From the NCBI GenBank assembly GCA_905201895.1, contig CAJKPX010000027.1, positions 1 through 28,459 of the forward strand: a stretch of DNA of 28,459 nt, in the 5' to 3' direction. The notes beneath the pieces are model-generated. The model did no database searches. It was given only the letters and a program-made list of their open reading frames with translations, and had not been told where the DNA came from. Source of the stretch: an uncultured Eubacteriales bacterium (GTDB lineage Bacteria > Bacillota > Clostridia > Oscillospirales > CAG-272). Position numbers and translations under genes: made by a program. This document shows, piece after piece, positions 14,465 through 22,757 of the stretch (position 1 is the first letter of the stretch; each line of letters begins with the position of its first letter).

Positions 14465-14938
14465 ATGAATTTATATATCAAGCAACGCATTTTTTCGTGG
14501 GGTGACCGTTTTTCGATCTACGATGAGAGCGGCGCCGAGCGCTACCGCGTGGAGGGCGAGGTCTTTACATTTGGCAAAAAGCTGCACCTGCTCGATCTCT
14601 CGGGCAATGAGCTTGCCTATATTGAGCAGCGCGTTTTTTCCTTTTTGCCGACCTTCCGCGTCTACCGCGATGACCGTCAGATTGCAGAGGTGGTAAAGGA
14701 ATTCACCTTCTTCAAGCAGGAGTACACGGTGCGCGGACCCGAATGGACGGTCCACGGTGATTTCTGGGACCACAGCTACGAGATTGTGGACGGTGTGATG
14801 ACGGTTGCATCGGTCAGAAAGGAATGGTTTACCCTCGGCGATGCCTATGAGATCAGCCTGGGGGCGGGCGTTGACGAGATTCGTGCCATTGCGGTCTGTC
14901 TTGTGATCGACGCCTGTATCGAAGCGTCGCGTGATTGA
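14465..14938 (+). CDS. LURP-one-related (tubby-like fold) protein
   Basis: A 157-residue protein of the LURP-one-related family. It has the repeated beta-hairpin pattern typical of the fold: YIKQRIFSWGDRFSIYDESG, YRVEGEVFTFGKKLHLLD, AYIEQRVFSFLPTFRVY, then WTVHGDFWDHSYEIVDG and VASVRKEWFTLGDAYEI. Bacterial members are uncharacterised; the tubby-like barrel may bind lipid. It has no signal peptide, and a hydrophobic last helix (IAVCLVIDACIEA). The ATG at 14465 follows CGGAGG. It is a single-gene unit with its own terminator. Confidence 0.85.
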   Translation: MNLYIKQRIFSWGDRFSIYDESGAERYRVEGEVFTFGKKLHLLDLSGNELAYIEQRVFSFLPTFRVYRDDRQIAEVVKEFTFFKQEYTVRGPEWTVHGDFWDHSYEIVDGVMTVASVRKEWFTLGDAYEISLGAGVDEIRAIAVCLVIDACIEASRD

Positions 14939-14952
14939 ACGGACGGCACAAG

Positions 14953-14976
14953 AGCAACTCACGGGGTTGCTTTTTT
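14953..14976 (+). terminator. Intrinsic terminator after the LURP-one gene
   Basis: AGCAAC (14953-14958), a 7-nt loop and GTTGCT (14966-14971) are followed by a T-run. It lies 14 nt after the stop codon. Confidence 0.8.
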
Positions 14977-14986
14977 AGAGTATTTG

Positions 14987-15029
14987 AGAGGAAAGGGAGC
15001 CCTCTGTTGATGAGGGCTTTGTTAAAATT
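14987..15029 (+). promoter_or_regulatory. Ribosome binding site split from its start codon by a hairpin
   Basis: The only Shine-Dalgarno-like run, GAGGAAAGGG (14988-14997), is 32 nt from the ATG at 15030. Between them lies a perfect 7-bp hairpin AGCCCTC-tgttgat-GAGGGCT (14998-15018). If folded out, the effective spacing drops to about 11 nt. The stretch 15019-15029 has no ribosome binding site of its own. Confidence 0.55.
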
Positions 15030-16337
15030 ATGCCCGAGCTTTTATCCCCTGCGGGGAATTTTGAAAAACTGAAGGCGGCGATCCTTTACGGTGCCGATGC
15101 CGTTTACTGCGCGGGACAGATGTTCGGAATGCGCGCGGCGGCGGACAATTTTACCGTGGAGGAGCTCTATGAGGCGGCACGCTACGTCCATGAGCGCGGC
15201 AAAAAGATTTATCTCACGGTCAACACCATGCCGCACGTGCAGGAATACCCTCTGCTTCGCAAATTCCTTGCGGACATCAGGGATGCGGGGATCGACGCCA
15301 TGATCGTTGCCGATCTCGGCGTGTTCACCACGATCCGCGAGATCATTCCCAATATGGAAATTCATATCTCCACACAAACCAGCATCGTCAGCCCCGCATC
15401 GGCAAAGGCATGGGCGGCAATGGGCGCCAAGCGCCTGGTGCTGGCGCGTGAGCTGACGCTCGACGAGATTCGCGCAATTCGTGCCGAGCTGCCCGACGAG
15501 ATCGAGCTTGAGGCGTTTATTCACGGCTCGATGTGTGTTTCGTACAGCGGTCGATGCCTGCTTGCAAACGCCTTCAATGGGCGAGACGGCAACCGCGGCC
15601 CCTGCTCGCAGCCCTGCCGTTGGAACTATTCGATTGTCGAGGAAAAGCGCCCCGAAATGCTCTTTCCGATCGAGCAGCAGGAGGGCGTTGGCACCTTTAT
15701 CATGTCCTCCAAGGATATGTGTATGATCGAGCATATCCCCGAGCTGATGGAGAGCGGCATTGCCTCCTTCAAGATCGAGGGACGCATGAAGAGCGCCTAC
15801 TACACCGCCGTTGCAACCAATGCCTACCGCATGGCGATCGACGCCTACCTGCGCGATCCGCATGGTTACACCTTTGACCCTGCGTGGCTTGACGAGGTGG
15901 AAAGCGTGTCGCACAGAGAATACGGCACGGGTTTTTATTTCGACGATCCCATGCAGGAGCCCCAGCTTGTGAGTGCCTGCGGATATTTACGCGAAAAGGC
16001 ATATTTCTCGACTGCAACCGAATACGTTGAGGAGGAGGCGGAGGCACTTCGTGCCGCAGGCGTGGCGCTTGAAAATGAGAGCGGCAGGCTCTACCGCTTC
16101 ATCCAACGCAATAAGGTCTCGGCAGGCGAAACAGCCGAAATGATCTCCCCCCACTGCGTGGGTCGACCCTTTGCGGTGAGCGAGCTCTATGCCCCCGACG
16201 GCACGGCTCTGGAGGCAACGCCGCACCCCTCGATGATCTATTGGTGCCGTGTTCCGTTTGCGGTTTACGAGGGCGACATCATGCGCGCTTCGAGCGGCAA
16301 GGGGCTCGAAATTCGGGCGAAGGATCGCTTGAAGTGA
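15030..16337 (+). CDS. U32-family peptidase-like protein (TrhP/YegQ-type tRNA hydroxylase)
   Basis: A 435-residue member of peptidase family U32, now largely linked to tRNA uridine-34 hydroxylation (TrhP) or rRNA hydroxylation. The family start PELLSPAG, the barrel segment GADAVYCAGQMFGMRA, the signature region FIHGSMCVSYSGRCLLAN...NRGPCSQPCRW and a downstream FKIEGRMKSAYY are all present. The four cysteines in this region are candidate Fe-S ligands. The length fits TrhP and not the longer RlhA. It lies 17 nt before uppP. Which RNA it modifies cannot be told from sequence. Confidence 0.88.
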   Translation: MPELLSPAGNFEKLKAAILYGADAVYCAGQMFGMRAAADNFTVEELYEAARYVHERGKKIYLTVNTMPHVQEYPLLRKFLADIRDAGIDAMIVADLGVFTTIREIIPNMEIHISTQTSIVSPASAKAWAAMGAKRLVLARELTLDEIRAIRAELPDEIELEAFIHGSMCVSYSGRCLLANAFNGRDGNRGPCSQPCRWNYSIVEEKRPEMLFPIEQQEGVGTFIMSSKDMCMIEHIPELMESGIASFKIEGRMKSAYYTAVATNAYRMAIDAYLRDPHGYTFDPAWLDEVESVSHREYGTGFYFDDPMQEPQLVSACGYLREKAYFSTATEYVEEEAEALRAAGVALENESGRLYRFIQRNKVSAGETAEMISPHCVGRPFAVSELYAPDGTALEATPHPSMIYWCRVPFAVYEGDIMRASSGKGLEIRAKDRLK

Positions 16338-16354
16338 CAGAAAGGACGTAATAT

Positions 16355-17242
16355 ATGTTGTTTTTTGAACTGCTCAAGGCGGTGCTCTACGGCATCGTGG
16401 AGGGCATCACCGAGTGGCTTCCGATCAGCTCAACGGGGCATCTGATCCTCATCCAGGACCTGATCCCGTTTGCGTTTGCGTCGGATGCCGTATTTATGGA
16501 GGAATTCTCCGAGATGTTCCAGGTGGTGATCCAGCTGGGAGCCATCCTTGCCGTGATCGTGCTGTTTTGGGGCAAGCTCTGGCCCTTTTCGGGCAAGAAA
16601 ACGGGCGTTGAGAAAAAGAATACCTGGATGCTCTGGCTCAAGGTTGTGATCGCGAGCGTGCCTGCCGCCATCGTGGGCATTCTTGGCGACAAGCTGCTTG
16701 AGAAGCTGACCTCAAAGGATATTGACGGCTGGCTCTATAATTCGGCGGTGGTTGCCGCGGCGCTGATCGTTTACGGCGTGGCATTTATCCTGATCGAACG
16801 CCTGCACCGTGGCAGCATGGCAAAGGTTGAGTCGGTTGATGACATTTCCTTCCGAACTGCCTTTTTTATCGGATGTTTCCAGACTCTTTCGATCATCCCC
16901 GGAACCTCGCGCTCGGGCTCCACGATTCTTGGTGCGATGCTGCTCGGGCTCTCGCGCGGATCGGGTGCCGAATTTTCCTTCTTCATGGCGATCCCCGCCA
17001 TGGTCGGCGCGAGCGGTATCAAGGTACTCGGCTTCTTCGATTATCTTGGCGAGAGCGGTGCAACGGTGCCCGTGGAGGCATGGCTTGCACTTGCGGTTGG
17101 CTGTGCAGTCTCCTTCCTTGTTTCGTTGTTTGCCATCCGCTTCCTTGTCGATTTCGTCAAAAAGCATAGCTTCACCCCCTTTGGCGTCTATCGGATTGCG
17201 CTGGGTATCCTCGTGCTGGTTTTCTGGCTCGTGCGGAAGTGA
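16355..17242 (+). CDS. uppP: Undecaprenyl-diphosphate phosphatase
   Basis: A 295-residue polytopic membrane enzyme of the BacA/UppP family that regenerates undecaprenyl phosphate for cell-wall synthesis. Both signature regions are present: EGITEWLPISSTGHL near the N-terminus and PGTSRSGSTILGAM in the middle. About eight hydrophobic segments are visible. The ATG follows AAAGGA. It is in an operon with the U32 gene (17 nt upstream) and the TOPRIM gene (4 nt downstream). The family can confer bacitracin tolerance when overexpressed. Confidence 0.95.
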   Translation: MLFFELLKAVLYGIVEGITEWLPISSTGHLILIQDLIPFAFASDAVFMEEFSEMFQVVIQLGAILAVIVLFWGKLWPFSGKKTGVEKKNTWMLWLKVVIASVPAAIVGILGDKLLEKLTSKDIDGWLYNSAVVAAALIVYGVAFILIERLHRGSMAKVESVDDISFRTAFFIGCFQTLSIIPGTSRSGSTILGAMLLGLSRGSGAEFSFFMAIPAMVGASGIKVLGFFDYLGESGATVPVEAWLALAVGCAVSFLVSLFAIRFLVDFVKKHSFTPFGVYRIALGILVLVFWLVRK

Positions 17243-17246
17243 CGCC

Positions 17247-17846
17247 ATGGCGGAGCGACTCAAAATTCCGTACCCCGTGATCGTGGAGGGACCCTATGAC
17301 AAGCTGCGTTTGCAGAACGTGATCGAAGCGCAGATTCTCACCACCGATGGCTTTGGGGTGTTTAACAAGACAGAAAAGACCCGCCTGTTCCGCACGCTTG
17401 CCGCACGCTCGCCTCTGATCGTGCTCACCGACAGCGACGGCGCAGGCAAGCTCATCCGATCCCACCTGACCTCCATCCTGCCGCCGCAGAGCGTGATCCA
17501 TCTCTACGTGCCGCGCATCGCAGGCAAGGAAAAACGCAAAAACACCCCCTCGGCAGAGGGCGTGCTTGGCGTGGAGGGAATGGAGAATGATCTGCTCTAT
17601 CGGTTGTTTTTACCGTATGCCGATCCCGATGCGGTGCTGCGTGCCGTCGAAAATCCGCTCTCTAAAACCGATCTCTATCTCGACGGTTTGACGGGAGGGG
17701 AGGGGAGTGCCGCGCGGCGCGATGCGCTCGGCGAGCGTTTGGGGCTGCCTGCCGGTATGACACCGAACGCCTTTCTTGCCGCTCTGCGCATGCTTTGCAG
17801 CTATGAGGAATATTGCGCGCTGGTCGGACGGGGAGAAAATGAATAA
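17247..17846 (+). CDS. TOPRIM-domain protein, RNase M5-like
   Basis: A 199-residue protein. The TOPRIM domain fills the first 100 residues: the glutamate motif VIVEGPYD (E14) and the DxD motif LTDSDGAGKL (D62, D64). The C-terminal half (LLYRLFLPYADP...LDGLTGG...AFLAALRML) fits the helical domain seen in RNase M5 and in the DUF4093-bearing relatives. RNase M5 trims 5S rRNA precursor, but this protein is divergent at TTDGFGVFNKTEK and may act on another RNA. It starts 4 nt after uppP, so it is co-transcribed. It is not next to ksgA as rnmV usually is, so the symbol is withheld. Confidence 0.8.
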   Translation: MAERLKIPYPVIVEGPYDKLRLQNVIEAQILTTDGFGVFNKTEKTRLFRTLAARSPLIVLTDSDGAGKLIRSHLTSILPPQSVIHLYVPRIAGKEKRKNTPSAEGVLGVEGMENDLLYRLFLPYADPDAVLRAVENPLSKTDLYLDGLTGGEGSAARRDALGERLGLPAGMTPNAFLAALRMLCSYEEYCALVGRGENE

Positions 17847-17854
17847 GAAAAATG

Positions 17855-17895
17855 AAAAACGGTGTGTTTGCTTTTGTCGCAGACGCGCCGTTTTT
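17855..17895 (+). terminator. Intrinsic terminator after the uppP operon
   Basis: AAAAACGG (17855-17862) pairs with CCGTTTTT (17888-17895) across a 25-nt loop, ending in a T-run. It lies 8 nt after the TOPRIM stop. Confidence 0.65.
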
Positions 17896-17910
17896 GTGTA
17901 AGAGAAACGA

Positions 17911-17938
17911 AAAAGGACACCGCATGCGGTGTCCTTTT
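17911..17938. terminator. Bidirectional terminator between convergent genes
   Basis: A perfect 28-bp palindrome, AAAAGGACACCGC and its complement, flanked by A and T runs. It is placed between convergent transcription units ending at 17846 (+) and 17983 (-), so it can stop both. Confidence 0.85.
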
Positions 17939-17982
17939 CCGTAGTACTTCATTTATATCAGTTCAGGCCGATACAGATGGAA

Positions 17983-18309
17983 TTACTCTTGCGCCTTCTT
18001 GCGAGCCTCAAAGCATGCGCTGCAGTAGACGGGTCTGTCGTTGGAGGGCTGGAAGGTGATCTTTGCCTCTCCGCCGCAGTCTGCGCATACAGCAGTGAAG
18101 TACTCACGAGGAGCTTTGCCGGCGTTCTTCTTGGCATCGCGGCAAGCCTTGCATGCCTTAGGCTTGTTCAAAAAGCCCTTCTCGGCATAGAATCTCTGCT
18201 CGCCTGCGGTGAAAACAAACTCGTTGCCGCAATCCTTGCAAACAAGGGTTTCATCAACGTACTCTTTGTTTTCAACTTCTACTGCTGCGGTGGTTTCGTC
18301 CTGGAACAT
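17983..18309 (-). CDS. Small zinc-ribbon protein with CxxC-x17-CxxC domain
   Basis: A 108-residue soluble protein with two zinc-binding knuckle pairs. The first is C24-x2-C27 with C53-x2-C56 (probable zinc-ribbon domain, LVCKDCGNEFVFTAGEQRFYAEKG). The second is C75-x2-C78-x17-C96-x2-C99, which fits the CxxC-x17-CxxC family exactly. A 20-residue acidic leader precedes them. Such proteins are common in Clostridia; their function is not established. AGAGAGG lies 7 nt before the ATG. It is downstream of the sigma factor gene on the same strand, separated by 105 nt. Confidence 0.85.
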   Translation of the reverse strand: MFQDETTAAVEVENKEYVDETLVCKDCGNEFVFTAGEQRFYAEKGFLNKPKACKACRDAKKNAGKAPREYFTAVCADCGGEAKITFQPSNDRPVYCSACFEARKKAQE

Positions 18310-18354
18310 GTGTGGTAACCTCTCTTGTAAAAAATATGGATTTGTTTCGTCCTC

Positions 18355-18391
18355 GGCGGGTTTTCACCGCCACCTCCGCGATCGCTCGCGG
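18355..18391. other. Two GC-rich hairpins between the sigma and zinc-ribbon genes
   Basis: GGCGG/CCGCC at 18355-18371 and CCGCGA/TCGCGG at 18376-18391. Neither has a T-run on either side, so they are not clear terminators. They may be a processing or attenuation site in a shared minus-strand transcript. Confidence 0.35.
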
Positions 18392-18414
18392 CGTTCTGCT
18401 TAAACTATTCGGAC

Positions 18415-19026
18415 CTATGGGGAGTAGGGAATTACGGCTCTGAGCTTACGTCGGATGCGGTAGATCGCATTGCTCACCGATTTTTCGTCGGTTTGAAGCA
18501 TGGATGCGATCTGCTTTGCGGTGTGCCCCGAAAGATAGAGCCACCAAATCCGATTTTCGTAACGCGAGAGCACCTCACGGATGCGACGCGAAAGCGCTAG
18601 ATACGCCTCCTCGTCTGCCAGCGTTTGCGCGGGATCGTCGGACGCGGCGCTCGTTTTCTCCAAAAGCTCGCCATCGTCCAAAAGCACCACGTGCTCATGC
18701 TTTTTCAGGCGGCGCAGATAGGAGATCAGCCCGTTTCGGATGCATTCCTTGGCATAAAGACCGAACTGAACCGTGGCTTGCTCCACGTCGAAGCGCATCA
18801 TTGCCTTGTAAAAGCTAACGAGTGCCTCCTGGCGCAGGTCCTCGCGGTCCTCCGCCGTAGAGCCCTGTCCTGCAAACTGCCCCGTGAGCGATTCGATCAA
18901 GGGTGCGTATTGATCGAGCAATGCTTCAAACGCCGCCTGATCTCCCGCTCTTGCGCGATCAATCAGATCGGATGGAGCGTTTTTTGCGCTACCCGCCTTG
19001 GTGGCAGTGGGAGCTCTTTTGTTCAT
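18415..19026 (-). CDS. RNA polymerase sigma-70 family factor, SigH-like
   Basis: A 203-residue short sigma factor. Region 2 covers about residues 20-105, with DREDLRQEALVSFYKAMMRFD as the core-binding and -10 part and AKECIRNGLISYLRRLKK after it. Region 4 covers about 140-195, with helix-turn-helix HTAKQIASMLQTDEKSVSNAIYRIRRKL. There is no region 1 and no full region 3. The layout resembles sporulation sigma factor SigH, but the sequence is divergent, so ECF-type or SigH-like is as far as I go. A strong sigma-A promoter lies 86 nt upstream. The ribosome binding site GGAAAGG is about 13 nt from the ATG, so the start is not certain. Confidence 0.78.
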   Translation of the reverse strand: MNKRAPTATKAGSAKNAPSDLIDRARAGDQAAFEALLDQYAPLIESLTGQFAGQGSTAEDREDLRQEALVSFYKAMMRFDVEQATVQFGLYAKECIRNGLISYLRRLKKHEHVVLLDDGELLEKTSAASDDPAQTLADEEAYLALSRRIREVLSRYENRIWWLYLSGHTAKQIASMLQTDEKSVSNAIYRIRRKLRAVIPYSP

Positions 19027-19329
19027 ATTCGTTGCCCGTGAACCTTTCCGTTGCGCGCTGCCTCTGCTAACGCCTCAAAACTGTGAAGTTTGACGGATAT
19101 TCCATCTACAACATTTTTATTATACCACAATTTTGTTAAATGTCAATAGGATTTCTGTTTTTGAAATTGTCGAAAATTAACAGAAAATAGTCGCAACTTG
19201 GATGTTTTCACAAAAAACAGAGCGGTCTTTTAGCACTATTACCGAAGAAAAATGCTTTGCTTGGACATTTTGCCTATATCAAATACAAAAAGATTGTGAA
19301 TGTTTTTTTGTGAAATGTTGAATGATGTG
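19027..19329. promoter_or_regulatory. AT-rich intergenic region with the sigma-gene promoter
   Basis: On the minus strand TTGACA (19146-19141), 16 nt and TATAAT (19124-19119) form a near-consensus promoter for the sigma factor gene, giving a leader of about 85 nt. The rest (19147-19329) is AT-rich and non-coding, with no recognisable terminator for the DUF4364 gene and no RNA gene visible. Confidence 0.7.
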
Positions 19330-19887
19330 TTACTTTTTATCGAAAAGATAATCAACCTGACCCGTGAAAAGGGCGATCATGCCGCGATAGATCACGTCGG
19401 GGTGATCGCGGAACGCCTCGCGCATCTGCCGGGAGCGGTATTCGGTGTCCACGTTGATCGTGGTTTGCATAATGGTCTTGTTCTTTTCGCTCAAGGTGAA
19501 GCTGACGTCAAAGGTCTGGTCGGGAAGCTTGCGCGAGGTGCAGTCGATCTCCACGCGGCGTCGCTTGAGGTCGAGATAGCGCAGGGCGCAGGCAAGGCTC
19601 TGGTCGAGGATCGAGGGGAGGATGTCGCAACGCAGCTGCTCGGCAACCACCATTCCGCGCTGCGTGACCGAATAGAGTGTGTCACCGCGCTCGTCGGTTC
19701 CATCCGTGCAGATCAGCTCGCCGTCGAGCATCTGATGAAATGCCTCGGCAAAATCAAGATACATGATATAGTCGGTTTGCATCACGATGTCATTGATCGT
19801 GACGAAATTGAGCGGATAACCGATGTTGTGCATCAGATAAAGGACGAAAATCTTGACGTTGTTCATGCTTCCGATTGGTGAAGCCAT
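19330..19887 (-). CDS. DUF4364 family protein
   Basis: A 185-residue soluble protein of the DUF4364 family found in Clostridia. The N-terminal half (VKIFVLYLMHNIGYPLNFVTINDIVMQTDYIMYLDFAEAFHQML...YSVTQRG) has a winged-helix pattern, so it is probably a DNA-binding regulator. The C-terminal half is beta-rich (RRVEIDCTSRKL, FDVSFTLSEKN). AAGGGGG precedes the ATG. It is divergent from homoserine dehydrogenase with a shared 143-nt region, so it might regulate that gene; this is inference. Confidence 0.8.
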   Translation of the reverse strand: MASPIGSMNNVKIFVLYLMHNIGYPLNFVTINDIVMQTDYIMYLDFAEAFHQMLDGELICTDGTDERGDTLYSVTQRGMVVAEQLRCDILPSILDQSLACALRYLDLKRRRVEIDCTSRKLPDQTFDVSFTLSEKNKTIMQTTINVDTEYRSRQMREAFRDHPDVIYRGMIALFTGQVDYLFDKK

Positions 19888-19930
19888 GGGAAAATCCCCC
19901 TTTCGTTTGCAAAATCATACGAATAAATAG

Positions 19931-19959
19931 AGTATAGCATATTTTTTTATTTTTTTCAA
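19931..19959 (-). promoter_or_regulatory. Promoter of the DUF4364 gene
   Basis: Minus strand TTGAAA (19959-19954), 17 nt, TATACT (19936-19931), about 45 nt before the start codon. Confidence 0.65.
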
Positions 19960-19967
19960 TAGTTTTG

Positions 19968-19997
19968 TTTGCATTTCGGAAGATTTTGTGGTATGAT
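19968..19997 (+). promoter_or_regulatory. Promoter candidate of homoserine dehydrogenase
   Basis: TTTGCA (19968-19973), 18 nt, TATGAT (19992-19997), 33 nt before the ATG at 20031. A moderate match, placed back to back with the DUF4364 promoter. Confidence 0.5.
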
Positions 19998-20030
19998 ATA
20001 AGGGAATCCAATTTGAAAGGGACAAAAACT

Positions 20031-21248
20031 ATGATCCGGATTGCAATTCTTGGCTTCGGCGTTGTCGGAAGCGGCACGGCTGAGGTTCTCACCGAAAACA
20101 AAAAGCTCATCGAGGCGCGCTGCGGCGACGAGGTTTCTATCAAATATATCCTCGACCTGCGCGATTTTCCCGACCACCCGTTGGGCGACCGCGTGGTGCA
20201 TGACATCAACGTCATTCTCAACGACCCCGAGGTCGTGCTGGTTGCCGAAATGATGGGCGGCTCACATCCCGCGCTCGAATTCACCAAGGCAGCGCTTGAG
20301 GCGGGCAAGCACGTGGTCACCTCCAATAAGGAGGTTGTTGCAAACTTTGGCGTGGAGCTGCTCGAGCTCGCGGCGCAAAAGGGCGTGTGCTATCTCTTTG
20401 AGGCAAGCGTTGGCGGTGGCATTCCGATTATCCGCCCGATGCAGACCGACCTTGCATCCAACGAAATCCTCTCGGTGAGCGGAATTCTCAACGGAACCAC
20501 GAATTTTATTCTTACGAAAATGAAGAACGAGGGCGCAGAATTTGCCGATGCCCTCAAGGAAGCGCAGAAAAACGGCTTTGCCGAGGCAAATCCCGCCGCC
20601 GACGTGGAGGGGCTTGATGCTGCGCGCAAGATCGTGATCCTCGCGGCACTTGCATACGGTGTTTCGATCGACCCCAACAGCATTCCCACCGAGGGCATCA
20701 CGGGCATCACGGCAGAGCACACGCTCACCGCGGACAAGCTCGGCGGAGCGATCAAGCTCATCGGACACACCGAGCGCATCGACGGCAAGGTTTATGCCGC
20801 CGTCTCGCCCTATCTCGTGCCCGCATCCAATCCGATCTCGCACGTTGACGGCGTGTTCAACGGCATTCTGGTGGACACCAACATGCTCGGTCGTGCCCTG
20901 TTCTACGGTGCAGGCGCGGGTAAGCTGCCCACGGCAAGCGCGGTGGTTGCCGATATCATCGACATTCTCTCCCGTCGCACCGAGGAGCGCAAGCTGCCGA
21001 GGTGGACGCATGCCACCGCCTCTGATATTGCCGACCCCGCAGACTACACCTGCCGCCGCTGCTATCTGATCGACGGCTGCCCCAAGTGTGCGGAAAAGGC
21101 GAAGGCGGCGCTCGGCACGGAGGAGTGCGTGTTCGTAACCGATACAAAATTTGCGGTGGTGAGCCGCCCGATGAGCGCGCGTGAGGCAGACGCGGCAATC
21201 GCATCCACGGGTCTTGACCCGATCTTCTGCCTGCCCGTGCTCGATTGA
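20031..21248 (+). CDS. hom: Homoserine dehydrogenase with unusual C-terminus
   Basis: A 405-residue NAD(P)-dependent enzyme reducing aspartate semialdehyde to homoserine for threonine and methionine. The Rossmann motif GFGVVGSG (8-15), the substrate signature GGGIPIIRP, GILNGTTNFILTKM and the catalytic-region GLDAARK are intact. The last 90 residues do not look like the usual ACT domain: a C-x2-C-x5-C-x2-C cluster (C341, C344, C350, C353) precedes a short strand-helix segment ending in LPVLD. The ATG at 20031 follows AAAGGG; an in-frame ATG at 19965 lies upstream of the promoter. The threonine/serine exporter gene follows at 69 nt. Confidence 0.93.
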   Translation: MIRIAILGFGVVGSGTAEVLTENKKLIEARCGDEVSIKYILDLRDFPDHPLGDRVVHDINVILNDPEVVLVAEMMGGSHPALEFTKAALEAGKHVVTSNKEVVANFGVELLELAAQKGVCYLFEASVGGGIPIIRPMQTDLASNEILSVSGILNGTTNFILTKMKNEGAEFADALKEAQKNGFAEANPAADVEGLDAARKIVILAALAYGVSIDPNSIPTEGITGITAEHTLTADKLGGAIKLIGHTERIDGKVYAAVSPYLVPASNPISHVDGVFNGILVDTNMLGRALFYGAGAGKLPTASAVVADIIDILSRRTEERKLPRWTHATASDIADPADYTCRRCYLIDGCPKCAEKAKAALGTEECVFVTDTKFAVVSRPMSAREADAAIASTGLDPIFCLPVLD

Positions 21249-21317
21249 GTCGGGAGAGACGCCCATAGTCGGGCAAATCGAATGATCCCAAAAAACAACG
21301 GCAAGGAGGCGAGTGGA

Positions 21318-22622
21318 ATGGAGGAGCACGTGACCCCAACCTTTGCGGTCTCGCAGGAGGCTGAAACCTATGCAAACTATCTGCTCTGTCTCTCGCTCGA
21401 CGTTGGAGAGGAGCTGCTCAAAAGCGGAGCCGAGGTCAACCGCGTGGAGGACACCATCGACCGCATCTGCCGTGCCTACGGCGCGGTGCACGTGGAGGTG
21501 TTCGTGATCCATTCGCTGATCATGGCGTCGGTGCGACTTGCCGATCAAAGCTATTCCTCGCAGATCCGCCGCGTGTATGCGTCCTCAATGCATCTTGACC
21601 GCATGGAGCGCATGAACGGCGTCTCGCGCAGGCTCTGCCGCGAAAAGCCGCCGCTTGAGGAGGCAGACCGCATGATCCGCAAAGCGAAGGCGGAGCGAGG
21701 AAATCCACCGTGGGCGTTTTTGCTCGGCAGTATCTGCACGGCGGCGTTTTTCACCGTCTTTTTCGGCGGTACGCTGCGCGATGCACTCGTTGGTGCTATT
21801 CTTGGCGGCGTTGTGGCGGGCGTTGATCGCATCCATTCCTCCTACATCAATCAGATGGCAAAGGTGATGATCGTTTCGTTCATCGTTGGTTGCCTTGCAA
21901 ACCTCGGCGTCTTTTTCGGGGTGGGCGAGCACGTGGACGCCATCGCCATCGGCACGATCATGCTCCTCATCCCGGGCCTTGCCTTCGGAAACGCCCTGCG
22001 TGACCTGCTCTGCGGCGATATCTTGGCGGGAATTCTCAAAACCGTACAATCCTGTCTATCTGCGATCCTGATCGCATTTGGCTTTCTGCTCGCAACCCTG
22101 CTCATGGGAGAATGCGGACTCACTCGTCCGACTGTTCCCGTGGAGGCGGCGTCGCTGCCCATTCTGCTTGTAATGGCATTGCTCGAAACCATGGCGTTCG
22201 GTCTCTTTTTCCGTTCGCGCCTGCGATACCTGCCCGTGGTGGGCATTTGCGGCGTGTTCACCTGCCTGATCTACGAGCTTGCGATCGGGCAGGGCATGAT
22301 GCCGTTTCTCGCGGCGTTTATCGCGTCGGTGTTCAACGGACTCTACGCAACCGTGAGCGCGCGCCTGTTCCGTGCGCCTGCGCTGATCTTTTCCTCGCTC
22401 GGTGCGATTTCGATCGTGCCCGGCAGTGGACTCTACTACACCATGACCGCCTTGCTCTCGGGTGCGTCCATGCAAATGGGCGAACAATTTGCCAAGACCC
22501 TGCTCATCAGCTCGGGTCTGGCGCTCGGAACGGTTTGCGTGTCGCTGGTCACAACCGTTGTATTCCGCATCATGCGACACAGAGCCGAGCGGGGGCGGCA
22601 AGGCGAGAATACAAAGCCCTGA
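21318..22622 (+). CDS. Threonine/serine exporter family protein (ThrE, fused YjjP-YjjB type)
   Basis: A 434-residue membrane protein. The N-terminal 120 residues are the soluble part of the ThrE/YjjP domain (GEELLKSGAEVNRVEDTIDRICRAYG, with VFVIHSLIMASV). About nine or ten transmembrane segments follow, starting at WAFLLGSICTAAFFTVFFGG. The second half (LPILLVMALLETMAFGLFF...LIPGLAFG and ISIVPGSGLYYTM) covers the YjjB-like domain, so both subunits are fused as in ThrE. The ATG at 21318 follows AAGGAGGCG. Being next to hom fits export of threonine-pathway amino acids, which is an inference. Confidence 0.9.
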   Translation: MEEHVTPTFAVSQEAETYANYLLCLSLDVGEELLKSGAEVNRVEDTIDRICRAYGAVHVEVFVIHSLIMASVRLADQSYSSQIRRVYASSMHLDRMERMNGVSRRLCREKPPLEEADRMIRKAKAERGNPPWAFLLGSICTAAFFTVFFGGTLRDALVGAILGGVVAGVDRIHSSYINQMAKVMIVSFIVGCLANLGVFFGVGEHVDAIAIGTIMLLIPGLAFGNALRDLLCGDILAGILKTVQSCLSAILIAFGFLLATLLMGECGLTRPTVPVEAASLPILLVMALLETMAFGLFFRSRLRYLPVVGICGVFTCLIYELAIGQGMMPFLAAFIASVFNGLYATVSARLFRAPALIFSSLGAISIVPGSGLYYTMTALLSGASMQMGEQFAKTLLISSGLALGTVCVSLVTTVVFRIMRHRAERGRQGENTKP

Positions 22623-22667
22623 CGGGCGGCGGGCGTGCAAGCACCCGATCCCCTCACAAATAAAATC

Positions 22668-22750
22668 AAACCCAAAATCAGGCGAGACGCATGCCAAGCG
22701 CATGCGTTCGCCTTTTTTTGCGCTTTGCTGTGACTTTTATGTTCTTATGA
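22668..22750. repeat. Terminator-containing direct repeat, copy 1
   Basis: AAACCCAAAATCAGGCG, a GC stem built on GACGCATGC / GCATGCGT (22681-22712), a T7 run and TGCGCTTTGC. It acts as the terminator of the exporter gene. It is nearly identical to 24073-24155. The remainder of the 22623-22929 gap holds only the promoter and leader of the next gene. Confidence 0.8.
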
Positions 22751-22757
22751 TTGTTTG

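Noticed and set aside
19027..19329. tRNA or small RNA gene in the AT-rich gap
   Set aside because: No cloverleaf, no GTTCGA-type T-loop box and no stable hairpin with a T-run was found.
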